In this document: piece after piece, positions 1 to 6,103 of the stretch
Position numbering within the stretch: position 1 is the stretch's first letter
Layout of the letters: each line of letters opens with the position of its first letter
Notes under the pieces: generated by a model
What the model was told of the DNA's origin: nothing
The model's database searches: none
What the model saw: only the letters and a program-made list of their open reading frames with translations
Program-made: the position numbers and the translations under genes
Source of the DNA: an uncultured Faecalibacterium sp.
GTDB taxonomy: Bacteria > Bacillota > Clostridia > Oscillospirales > Ruminococcaceae
NCBI GenBank assembly: GCA_900765105.1
Contig: CAAFQM010000316.1
Span: 1-14,972 of the forward strand
Length of the DNA stretch: 14,972 bases
Reading direction: 5' to 3'

Positions 1-160
1 CAGCTCCCCCAAAGTGGGAGCCCTTGGCAGTCCACGCAAGCTTCATCTCTTTGCCAAGGCCTCTCCCTTTGAGGAAAGACTTCCCCCGCGCCGGGGGAAG
101 ATGTCGCGTAGTGACAAAAGGGGGAGTGTGGATTTGCGAAGCAAAGACGGAGAGGGCGAG
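1..160. repeat. Multi-hairpin intergenic element, probable dispersed repeat
   Basis: This non-coding stretch is packed with inverted repeats. GCTCCC/GGGAGC pairs at 3-8 with 16-21. CCTTGGCA/TGCCAAGG pairs at 22-29 with 52-59. CTTCCCCC/GGGGGAAG pairs at 80-87 with 93-100. TGTCGC/GTGACA (one G-U) pairs at 102-107 with 111-116. TTTGC/GCAAA pairs at 133-137 with 141-145. An outer CTCTCC/GGAGAG pair at 61-66 with 149-154 could close the right half. The density of stems is far above that of ordinary spacer and resembles intergenic repeat units common in Faecalibacterium-like genomes (recollection, not searched). Copy number cannot be judged from one window. It lies just downstream of the minus-strand molybdopterin-binding gene, where its 80-100 stem might help end transcripts, but no clear U-tract follows. 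The left boundary may lie outside the window. Confidence 0.5.
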
Positions 161-171
161 CAAGCTGAAGA

Positions 172-1191
172 TCAGCAGTGGCCGAAGCCGCAGTTTGGCC
201 AGTGACACTCGGCGCAGCCAAGGCACAGCCCGCCCTCGCCCAGCCGGGCAATGTCCTCGGCGGTGATGGGGTCATCGGCCAGCAGACGGGGCAGCAACAG
301 ATCAAAAATCGTCCGCTTTGCGTACATCACGCAGCCGGGCAGACCGCACACGGGCACACCGTCCAGATAGCTGACAAGGAACATGGCACCCGGCAGCACC
401 GGGGCACCGTAGCTGATGATGTCGGCCCCGGTATTTTTGATGGCCAGCGGGGTGCGGTCATCAGGGTCTACGCTCATGCCGCCGGTGGTAAAGATCAGCT
501 CACAGCCAGCAGCTTTCGCTTCCAGAATGGCGGCGGTGATGCCCGCCGGGTCATCGCCGCAGACCTTGTGAAAGGTCATTTCGCAGCCGTATTCGGCCAG
601 CTTGCCCTGCAGGATGGGGGTGAATTTGTCCTCGATGAGACCCTTGAACACCTCGCTGCCGGTGGTGATGACGGCAAACTTCTTCTGATGCATGGGCAGC
701 ACGTTCAGGATGGGCTCCGGCCCGGCAGCGGCCTGCATGGCGTCCATCTTTTCCTGCTCGATCACCAGCGGGATGATGCGGGTGCCGGCCAGCTTCTGCC
801 CTTTTTTCACGGGCATATCGCCGTGGATAGTGGCGATCATCATCTGCGGGGTGCGGTTGACCGCCAGCAGGGCAGCGCGGTTTATTTTAAGCAGGCCGTC
901 GCAGTCGGCGATCAGCTCGATCTTGCCCTCTTTCGGCTCGGTGCCGTGGATGTTCTTGCCGGCAGCTGCTTTGTACAGCAGGGCGGCCGCTTCGTCCTCG
1001 TGCAAAATACCGGGGCGCTTTTCCCAGACATAAAGATTTTCTTTGCCGATGGACAGCAGCACCGGGATATCCTCGGGCTGCACGATGTGCCCCTTGCGGA
1101 AGCGTGCCCCTTTGAACTCGCCCGGGATGATCTGAGTGATATCATGGCAGAGCACCTGCCCTGCCGCATCAACAGTACGGATCAGTTTCAT
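172..1191 (-). CDS. MoeA-like molybdopterin-binding protein with Cys-rich C-terminal tail
   Basis: This 339-aa protein has a MoCF/MoeA-type molybdopterin-binding domain (about 165-305). Visible motifs are ITTGSEVF (175-182), TTGGMSVDPDD (235-245), GAPVLPGAM (262-270) and GLPGCVM (283-289), the equivalent of the family's GLPGNP loop. The first half (1-160) resembles the accessory region of clostridial MoeA-like proteins. The tail holds Cys 323, 326, 329, 334 and 339 in a CxxCxxCx4Cx4C pattern, which suggests a metal or Fe-S site (inference). The start is the ATG at 1191, with AAGGAG 8 nt upstream. The open frame continues upstream, but that would run through a terminator and into tRNA-Ala. Family role: binding molybdopterin during Moco maturation or insertion. 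No other Moco gene is visible here, so the client enzyme is unknown. It is shorter than canonical MoeA (about 400 aa). The family call is firm; true MoeA activity is not. Confidence 0.85.
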   Translation of the reverse strand: MKLIRTVDAAGQVLCHDITQIIPGEFKGARFRKGHIVQPEDIPVLLSIGKENLYVWEKRPGILHEDEAAALLYKAAAGKNIHGTEPKEGKIELIADCDGLLKINRAALLAVNRTPQMMIATIHGDMPVKKGQKLAGTRIIPLVIEQEKMDAMQAAAGPEPILNVLPMHQKKFAVITTGSEVFKGLIEDKFTPILQGKLAEYGCEMTFHKVCGDDPAGITAAILEAKAAGCELIFTTGGMSVDPDDRTPLAIKNTGADIISYGAPVLPGAMFLVSYLDGVPVCGLPGCVMYAKRTIFDLLLPRLLADDPITAEDIARLGEGGLCLGCAECHWPNCGFGHC

Positions 1192-1234
1192 CTTTTTATC
1201 TCCTTGAAGCATCCTCGTGGCTGAACGGATCAGG

Positions 1235-1281
1235 CCGCCAGCATCAACATCTGCAGGCGGATAATTTGCCTGTCCGGACAG
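1235..1281 (-). other. Hairpins in the leader of the molybdopterin-binding gene
   Basis: In the 102 nt between the tRNA terminator and the ATG at 1191, two inverted repeats are visible. One is CCGCC/GGCGG (1235-1239 with 1256-1260), extended past a mismatch by GCA/TGC. The other is the 12-nt perfect palindrome CTGTCCGGACAG at 1270-1281. They may be a leader structure or an operator. I could not place a convincing promoter here, and I do not recognise the Moco riboswitch consensus. Confidence 0.3.
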
Positions 1282-1286
1282 CCTGC

Positions 1287-1329
1287 TAAAAAGAAAAGTC
1301 CTGTACTTCTGACAAAGTACAGGACTTTT
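1287..1329 (-). terminator. Rho-independent terminator of tRNA-Ala
   Basis: A perfect 15-bp inverted repeat (1294-1308 with 1315-1329) has a 6-nt loop and directly abuts the encoded CCA end of the tRNA. On the minus strand the arm ends in TTTT and is followed by CTTTTTA. T's on the other side make it potentially bidirectional. Because galT upstream has no G+C-rich terminator of its own, this stem may also stop galKT read-through. Confidence 0.9.
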
Positions 1330-1406
<77 letters not shown>

Positions 1407-1437
1407 GATGTTTGTGCCGTGCCTGACGACATAACAC

Positions 1438-1466
1438 ATTATAGCAGTCCGGGGAATGTTTGTCAA
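1438..1466 (-). promoter_or_regulatory. Sigma-A promoter of tRNA-Ala
   Basis: Consensus TTGACA (1461-1466), a 17-bp spacer and consensus TATAAT (1438-1443), preceded by TGC as an extended -10. Predicted initiation near 1431 gives a leader of about 25 nt before the tRNA 5' end. Both boxes match consensus perfectly, as expected of a strong stable-RNA promoter. Confidence 0.93.
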
Positions 1467-1492
1467 CTACTTTTTTCAAAAAATTCGGCAGA

Positions 1493-2992
1493 TCACTGCA
1501 CACTTGCAAGAAAACGCTCGAAACCTGCGCGGCCGGCTTCGTCCAGTTTGTAGACGCCGGCATCGGTCAATACTTCGGCGAACACATGGCCGATCTCATC
1601 CTGCAGGATAGTGTGCACATTGTCTGCATTCAGCTCCGGATGGCGGGCGAGGATATCCTCAGCCCACTCGGCATGCTTCTGCAGCTCTTCGGGATACTGG
1701 GCGGCAGGCGTGCGGGCAACCAGCATGTCGGCCAGCTCAGCCATTTCCCTCTTCAGGCGGCTGGGCAGCACAGCCAGACCCATGACCTCGATGAGGCCGA
1801 TGTTTTCCTTTTTGATATGGTGCAGCTTTGCATGAGGATGGAACACGCCCAGCGGATGCTCCGGGGTGGTGATGTTGTTGCGCAACACCAGATCCAGCTG
1901 ATACCTGCCGTCCCGCATCCGGGCGATGGGGGTGATGGTGTTGTGCGGCTCGCCGTCGGTCTCTGCAAAGACGAAGCATTTCTCGTCGGAGTAGCCGCGC
2001 CATGCGGTCAGGATCTTGTCGGCCAGCTCCACAAGGCGCTCGTCGTTTTCGCAGGTCAGGCGGATGCAGCTCATGGGCCAGTGGACGATACCGGCTTCCA
2101 CATCCTCAAAGCCGGGGAAGACCCATGCTTTCTCAATGGGGGCCTTGGCCATGGCAAATTCATAGTGACCGCCCTGGAAGTGATCGTGGCTCAGGATGCT
2201 GCCGCCCACAATGGGCAGGTCGGCATTGCTGCCCACGAAGTAGTGGGGGAACAGCCCTACGAAATCCAGCAGTTTGCGGAAGGTTGCCCGCTCGATCTTC
2301 ATGGGGGTGTGCTGATTGTTGAACACGATGCAGTGCTCGTTATAATAGACATAGGGGCTGTACTGCAGGTTCCACGCGCTGTCGTTGATAGTCAGCGGGA
2401 TGATGCGGTGATTTTCGCGGGCGGGGTGATTCATGCGGCCGGCATAGCCTTCGTTCTCGGCACAGAGCTGGCACTTGGGGTAAGCGCTCTGCGGAGCCAG
2501 CTTGGCGGCAGCAATGGCCTTGGGGTCTTTTTCCGGCTTGGAGAGATTGATGGTGATATCCAGATCGCCGTAGGGCGTTTTTGTGACCCACTTCAGGTCC
2601 CGCTTGATGCGGTAACGGCGGATATAATCGGTGTCCTGACTGAACTTGTAGAACCAGTCGGTGGCGGCCTGCGGACCTTCGGTCTCATAGCGCTCCTCAA
2701 AGTTGGCACGCACGATGCTGGGGCGCGGGGTCAGCACACCCATGAGCCTGGTATCGAACAGGTCGCGGGCAGTGCCGTTGTCGGCACACACGCCCCGGGC
2801 CACGGCATCGTCCACCAGCGTTTTGAGGATGCTTTCCAGTTCGGTGTAGCACACTTCGCTTTCCGGTGCGGTGAAGTCATCCAGCTGCAGAGTCATAAGC
2901 AGCTGGTTGCGGATGTAGATCTCATCATCGGGCAGGATCAGCCCGGTGTCCAGCCCATAGTTCACGAGCTGTTGGATCGCAGTAGAGATCAC
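1493..2992 (-). CDS. galT: UDP-glucose--hexose-1-phosphate uridylyltransferase, class II
   Basis: This 499-aa enzyme exchanges UMP between UDP-glucose and galactose-1-phosphate, giving UDP-galactose and glucose-1-phosphate (Leloir pathway, cytosol). It is the long Firmicute class II type, as judged by its length of about 500 aa. The active-site region is LSHDHFQGGHY (267-277), with His 269, 271 and 276. A CxxC pair (174, 177) in CQLCAENEGYAGR, then a long domain to LGVFHPHAKLHH (381-392), fit the family. The start is GTG at 2992. Its GTGA overlaps the TGA of galK by 4 nt, and GGAGG lies 9 nt upstream inside galK, implying translational coupling. No strong terminator follows: only TTTTTTCAAAAAA at 1471-1483 precedes the tRNA-Ala promoter. 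It is transcribed with galK. Confidence 0.96.
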   Translation of the reverse strand: MISTAIQQLVNYGLDTGLILPDDEIYIRNQLLMTLQLDDFTAPESEVCYTELESILKTLVDDAVARGVCADNGTARDLFDTRLMGVLTPRPSIVRANFEERYETEGPQAATDWFYKFSQDTDYIRRYRIKRDLKWVTKTPYGDLDITINLSKPEKDPKAIAAAKLAPQSAYPKCQLCAENEGYAGRMNHPARENHRIIPLTINDSAWNLQYSPYVYYNEHCIVFNNQHTPMKIERATFRKLLDFVGLFPHYFVGSNADLPIVGGSILSHDHFQGGHYEFAMAKAPIEKAWVFPGFEDVEAGIVHWPMSCIRLTCENDERLVELADKILTAWRGYSDEKCFVFAETDGEPHNTITPIARMRDGRYQLDLVLRNNITTPEHPLGVFHPHAKLHHIKKENIGLIEVMGLAVLPSRLKREMAELADMLVARTPAAQYPEELQKHAEWAEDILARHPELNADNVHTILQDEIGHVFAEVLTDAGVYKLDEAGRAGFERFLASVQ

Positions 2993-4275
2993 AGCACAGC
3001 ACCTCCCTCGGGGCGGATGCTGAGCACATGACAGTGGTCTTCGCCTAAAATCGCTTCCATGTTCTTTTTGAACTCGGACAGAAGTTCCAACGGAACAAAG
3101 GCCTGCACGGTACCGGCAAAACCGCCGCCGTGCACGCGCACAGCACCCTTGCCCTGCAGGAAATGCTTTGCGGCTGCAATGGTCACGGCCACTTCCTGAT
3201 GCTCCTTGTATCCGGCGGGGATGACGTTCTGCAGGTATTCCCAGCTGCTCAGGCCGGATTCGTTGACCTGCTGCAGGAAGCTGCCGAAATCTCCCTCGCG
3301 CAGAGCGGCCACTTCCTTGGCAACGCGGTCGTTGTCGGCGTAGATGTGGAACGCGCGCAGCACGGCACGGTCACCGCACTGGCGGCGGCACTCCGGCAGC
3401 TTTGCGATAAAGGTCTCAAACGGAACGTCCCGCAGCACTTCACCGCCGCACACCGCAGCCACAGCGCGGCAGTCTGCCGGGATGGCGGCGTATTCATCGG
3501 TCAGGTCGGCGTGGTCTGCGCCGGAGTCCAGAATGCACAGCGCAAGGCCGGCCTTGGAAAAATCTACATGCACCGGTTCCACGTCGGGCTGGGCGGGATC
3601 GGCAAAGTCGATGGTGATGATGTTGCCCACGCTGGAAGCCATCTGGTCCATCAGGCCGCAGGGCTTGCCGAAGTAGACATTCTCAGCCCACTGGCCGATC
3701 TGCGCGATGGTGATGGGGGAGACCTTTTCGGTCATGAAGCAGTCGTTCAGGATGACACCGATCAACACTTCGAATGCAGCAGAAGAGGAAACGCCGCTGC
3801 CCTTGGGCACGTTGGATGCAATGTACACGTCCAGACCGGAGAGCGCCGCACCCCGCTGGCGGAATGCTTCGCACTCGCCGCGCAGCAGGGAAGCAGTGGT
3901 GTTTTCCTCCTCCTTGCGGGCGGCAAGGTCGCCAAGGTCGATGACACACAGATCATAGCCCTCGCTCTGCACCCGCAGCTGGTTCAGGCTGTTGGGCGCG
4001 GCAGCGGCGATCATATCAATGTTCACACTGCCTGCCAGCACGCGGCCGTGCTGATGGTCGGTGTGGTTGCCGCCGATTTCGGTGCGGCCGGGGGCGCTGT
4101 ACAGGCCGGCTTCGGCGTGAGCGCCAAAAGTATTTTCCAGTCCGTCCAGCACGGCTGCATAGCGGGCAGCCTGCACAGGCGTTTCTTCCGGGGCACAGCA
4201 GTAGAGCGAAGCCAGACGTGCGGCATGTGCGCCGCTGGAAAGCTCCTGCTTCCATGCAGAAACAGATTTCATCAT
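2989..4275 (-). CDS. galK: Galactokinase
   Basis: This 428-aa GHMP kinase phosphorylates alpha-D-galactose with ATP to galactose-1-phosphate, the substrate of the next gene, galT. All three family motifs are visible: the sugar-binding signature PGRTEIGGNHTDHQHG (62-77), the phosphate loop PKGSGVSSSAA (157-167), and GGGFAGTVQAF (383-393). GLMDQMAS (207-214) carries the likely catalytic Asp210. The signature departs from the classical GRxNxIGEHTDY pattern, with Gly-Asn in place of Glu and His for the final Tyr. It is a little longer than the usual 390 aa. The start is the first of two adjacent ATGs (4275), because GGAGG lies 8 nt upstream of it and 11 nt from the second. It is the first gene of a galKT operon. 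A candidate regulated promoter lies about 80 bp upstream. Confidence 0.96.
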   Translation of the reverse strand: MMKSVSAWKQELSSGAHAARLASLYCCAPEETPVQAARYAAVLDGLENTFGAHAEAGLYSAPGRTEIGGNHTDHQHGRVLAGSVNIDMIAAAAPNSLNQLRVQSEGYDLCVIDLGDLAARKEEENTTASLLRGECEAFRQRGAALSGLDVYIASNVPKGSGVSSSAAFEVLIGVILNDCFMTEKVSPITIAQIGQWAENVYFGKPCGLMDQMASSVGNIITIDFADPAQPDVEPVHVDFSKAGLALCILDSGADHADLTDEYAAIPADCRAVAAVCGGEVLRDVPFETFIAKLPECRRQCGDRAVLRAFHIYADNDRVAKEVAALREGDFGSFLQQVNESGLSSWEYLQNVIPAGYKEHQEVAVTIAAAKHFLQGKGAVRVHGGGFAGTVQAFVPLELLSEFKKNMEAILGEDHCHVLSIRPEGGAVL

Positions 4276-4348
4276 GGGGTGATCCTCCTTTTTGAACGGG
4301 TCAGGGTGGAGTTTTTGCGCGGTGCGCACAGACGCGCCGCAATCTTCT

Positions 4349-4363
4349 GATGCTATAATATAA
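4349..4363 (-). promoter_or_regulatory. Probable galKT promoter (-10 region)
   Basis: On the minus strand this is TTATATTATAGCATC, with a TATTAT -10 box at 4355-4360. The -35 position (about 4378-4383, TGGTTT) is poor, as expected of an activator-dependent promoter. The predicted start near 4348 leaves a leader of about 73 nt. The same 15-nt element, with one mismatch, occurs at 4840-4854 upstream of the small gene. Confidence 0.6.
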
Positions 4364-4368
4364 AATCT

Positions 4369-4420
4369 GATTGCAAAAAACCATGTGTTATTGTTGCATC
4401 TCAATGAAAGATTGCAAAAA
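4369..4420 (-). promoter_or_regulatory. Paired direct repeats upstream of galK, candidate regulator sites
   Basis: GATTGCAAAAA occurs twice (4369-4379 and 4410-4420), 41 bp apart start to start, close to four helical turns. Read on the minus strand, the sites TTTTTGCAATC lie about 21-31 and 62-72 bp upstream of the predicted galK start. Tandem repeats near a weak -35 are typical of AraC-family activators, and such a regulator is encoded at 4910. Binding is inferred only. Confidence 0.45.
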
Positions 4421-4491
4421 GGCTGCAATTGCGCCGGAAAAAGCAAATGCGGCAATTAAAATAAAATCGAGAGGAAAACAGAAAAACCATT

Positions 4492-4578
4492 GTGAAAAAC
4501 ATCCTGAAATTATTCGGCGTATCCAGCGCGTACAAAAGGTATAAAGCATGGATATTTGCGTTTTTTGAGGACGAATAA
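4492..4578 (+). CDS. Possible 28-aa small protein (weak)
   Basis: A GTG-initiated frame encodes a 28-residue basic and aromatic peptide beginning MKNILKLFGVSS and ending in FFEDE. Its composition (Lys, Phe, Trp, Tyr, amphipathic) looks more protein-like than its antisense. The only purine-rich stretch, GAGAGG at 4470-4475, is about 17 nt from the GTG, too far for a good ribosome binding site. I see no plus-strand promoter nearby. It sits in the A+T-rich spacer between galK and the small minus-strand gene. It may be chance. Confidence 0.18.
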   Translation: MKNILKLFGVSSAYKRYKAWIFAFFEDE

Positions 4579-4603
4579 ACCGCACCCTCCGAAGAAGGCG
4601 CGG
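4572..4603 (-). terminator. Terminator of the 49-aa gene (UUCG tetraloop)
   Basis: On the minus strand, CCGCGCCTTC and GAGGGTGCGG (4594-4603 with 4580-4589) form a 10-bp stem with two G-U pairs. It is capped by a C(UUCG)G tetraloop and followed by TTTATTCG. The stable UUCG loop forms only in the minus-strand RNA, which fixes the direction. The U-tract is short, so termination may be partial. Confidence 0.7.
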
Positions 4604-4625
4604 CATTGAAAAAACAAACACAGGC

Positions 4626-4775
4626 TCAGCGCATGCGCAAGGCGTTCCGGGCGTGAATGAGACGGTCGAGCAGGCTGAGATAGGAATCGAAGAACACGGG
4701 AACATCTTCCCGGCAGAGCAGGACAGTCAGGTTTTCGATGATAGCATCCAGAAACAGCAACTTGACAGACAGCAT
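4626..4775 (-). CDS. Small 49-aa protein of unknown function beside the galactose operon
   Basis: This 49-aa frame begins MLSVKLLFLDAIIENLTVLL and ends ALRMR. I do not recognise it. Support for it being real: a near-ideal AGGAGG lies 9 nt before the ATG; a TATAAT-type promoter lies about 70 bp upstream; a terminator-like stem follows the stop by about 22 nt. The peptide is rich in Leu and acidic residues in its first half and basic at the C-terminus (RLIHARNALRMR), which suggests an amphipathic or helix-forming peptide. A classical membrane segment is not obvious, because charges interrupt the hydrophobic run. It is divergent from the AraC-type regulator and in tandem with galKT, and shares their promoter element, so a role in or co-regulation with galactose use is plausible but unproven. 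Confidence 0.65.
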   Translation of the reverse strand: MLSVKLLFLDAIIENLTVLLCREDVPVFFDSYLSLLDRLIHARNALRMR

Positions 4776-4821
4776 GAGAGATTTCCTCCTAGAAAATACA
4801 GAAGCATTGTTTTGGACGGTC

Positions 4822-4850
4822 TTGCAAGAACCTTGTTACGATGCTATTAT
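4822..4850 (+). promoter_or_regulatory. Promoter of the AraC-type regulator
   Basis: TTGCAA (4822-4827), a 17-bp spacer and TATTAT (4845-4850), with TGC directly before the -10. The predicted start near 4857 leaves about 50 nt before the ATG at 4910. The -10 overlaps the -10 of the opposing small-gene promoter. Confidence 0.7.
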
Positions 4851-4854
4851 ATAA
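4840..4854 (-). promoter_or_regulatory. Probable promoter (-10 region) of the 49-aa gene
   Basis: The minus-strand sequence TTATATAATAGCATC carries TATAAT at 4847-4852. No good -35 is seen at 16-18 bp, so activation may be needed. It matches the galK -10 element (4349-4363) at 14 of 15 positions and overlaps the -10 of the divergent regulator promoter, so the two directions probably compete for polymerase. Confidence 0.55.
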
Positions 4855-4909
4855 CCAAAGATGAACTTTTGTTAGGATAAAATATCTGAATCAATAGGAG
4901 AAAATCGTC

Positions 4910-5821
4910 ATGCTGGATGAAAATGGCGTATGGAAAACAACGGTTGCCCCGGACGGCAGAGAACTGGTGACCATCGGGACGCCGGAATTCCCGGCGGAGA
5001 TGTGGGGACCATGGAATTTTGAAGGCGGGACCGGTAAGGTGCCGTGGCATTGGCACGAAGAGCTGGAACTGAATATGACCATCTGGGGCACCGAACAGGT
5101 GACAGCAGACGGCAAAAGTTTTCTACTGGAACCGGGGCAGGGCGTGTTTGTCAATTCGGGTGTGCTGCACGGTTCCGAGCCGGGTCCGGGGCACGATACC
5201 CTCTATCACGATTCGCTGGTGTTCCACCCGTCGCTGGTGGGCGGGGCGTCCGGCAGTGTGTTCTGGCAGAAATATCTGACTCCGGTGCTGATGGCACCGG
5301 AGTGCCGGTGTGTTCCGCTGCGGGGCGAAACCGAATGGGAGCGGAAGGCGCTGGAACAGCTTCGTTTTGTGGCGCGGGTCTGGCCGGAAAAGGAGCCCGG
5401 CTATGAGGTCGAAGTGCGGGCGGCGCTCTCCCGGGTGATCTGCCTGCTGGCTGAAAACTGTGTCCACCATGCACAGGCTCCTTCCGGGCGGGAGCTGCGG
5501 GACGCGGAGCGCATCAAACAGATGGTGGATTTTATCCGCAGCCACCGTGCCGAGCCCATCACCACCGAGCAGATCGCGGCCAGCGCAGCCATCAGCGTAA
5601 GCGAGTGCCTGCGGTGCTTCCGCCGGATGATGGATCTGACCCCGAAGGAATATCTCCGCCAGCACCGCATCCGGCACGCGGCGTATCTGCTGGAGCAGAC
5701 CGGGCAGAGCATCACTGCCATCGGCGCAGAATGCGGCTTTGAGGATATGAGCTATTTTGCCCGGGTGTTCCGGGAGGAAAAAGGCTGCACACCGACGGAG
5801 TACCGGGCGAGAAATAAGTAG
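4910..5821 (+). CDS. AraC-family transcriptional regulator with N-terminal cupin
   Basis: This 303-aa protein has a cupin-type sensor domain (about 20-110) with the HWHEELEL motif (47-54) and a downstream VNSGVLHG (81-88) typical of sugar-sensing AraC proteins. The DNA-binding domain spans about 200-303 and has two helix-turn-helix motifs. The first is around ITTEQIAASAAISVSECLRC (217-236). The second is around SITAIGAECGFEDMSYFARV (267-286) and ends with the usual F-x-x-x-x-G-x-T-P-x-E-Y-R. The start ATG has AGGAG 9 nt upstream. It is divergent from the small gene and galKT and is the only regulator nearby, so it most likely responds to galactose or a galactoside and acts on those promoters (inference). 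No strong terminator follows: only a 5-bp AGCGC/GCGCT pair (5820-5824 with 5844-5848) before TTTCTCTT. Confidence 0.92.
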   Translation: MLDENGVWKTTVAPDGRELVTIGTPEFPAEMWGPWNFEGGTGKVPWHWHEELELNMTIWGTEQVTADGKSFLLEPGQGVFVNSGVLHGSEPGPGHDTLYHDSLVFHPSLVGGASGSVFWQKYLTPVLMAPECRCVPLRGETEWERKALEQLRFVARVWPEKEPGYEVEVRAALSRVICLLAENCVHHAQAPSGRELRDAERIKQMVDFIRSHRAEPITTEQIAASAAISVSECLRCFRRMMDLTPKEYLRQHRIRHAAYLLEQTGQSITAIGAECGFEDMSYFARVFREEKGCTPTEYRARNK

Positions 5822-6049
5822 CGCTGTGGCAGATCGGGGGTGGGCGCTTTCTCTTCGGACACGAAAACGGGTTGCGGCTCCCAGCGTCTGCGGCGGCTCT
5901 CACCTTGCATCCTGCTGGCCGCTGCCCCAGCCTTGGCTACCGGTTTCCGCCGCTGCAAGCCATTCCATCGCCCGCCCTACTGCCTGCGGCAGCAGGGTCC
6001 CACCCCAGCGGACGGTCCTCAGAGAAACTCCCGCCCCCTTAGATACAGC
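5822..6049. other. G+C-rich non-coding block between converging genes
   Basis: These roughly 230 bases hold no gene I can support: frames on both strands lack ribosome binding sites and recognisable motifs. They contain the weak AGCGC/GCGCT stem after the AraC gene and a CTGCC/GGCAG hairpin with a 3-nt loop in the stretch CTGCCTGCGGCAG. The length and composition are unusual for a convergent intergenic region, so it may be a dispersed repeat or gene remnant. Confidence 0.4.
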
Positions 6050-6075
6050 AAAAAAGCCCTCCCTTCCGGGAGAGC
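6050..6075 (-). terminator. Rho-independent terminator of the XpaC-like gene
   Basis: Minus-strand GCTCTCCC and GGGAGGGC (6068-6075 with 6056-6063) form an 8-bp stem with one G-U pair. It is closed by a GGAA (GNRA) tetraloop and followed by TTTTTT (6050-6055). It lies 28 nt past the stop codon. The adjacent sequence (6076-6097) loosely resembles part of the element at 95-120. Confidence 0.93.
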
Positions 6076-6103
6076 CGTTGAGCGTAACAAAGCTGAGAAG
6101 GTT

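Noticed and set aside
1..160. CRISPR array
   Set aside because: The repeats are inverted stems of different sequence, not regularly spaced direct repeats. No cas genes are present.
1192..1293. Molybdenum cofactor riboswitch
   Set aside because: The gap is short and I could not match the known consensus architecture. Only two simple inverted repeats are seen.
1460..3031. Long plus-strand open frame opposite galT
   Set aside because: Antisense shadow of a motif-complete galT. It has no ribosome binding site and no family resemblance.
3130..4350. Long plus-strand open frame opposite galK
   Set aside because: Antisense shadow caused by the G+C-rich codon pattern of galK.
4388..4705. 105-codon minus-strand frame overlapping the 49-aa gene
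   Set aside because: It has no ribosome binding site and reads through the terminator stem. The 49-aa frame fits AGGAGG and the terminator far better.
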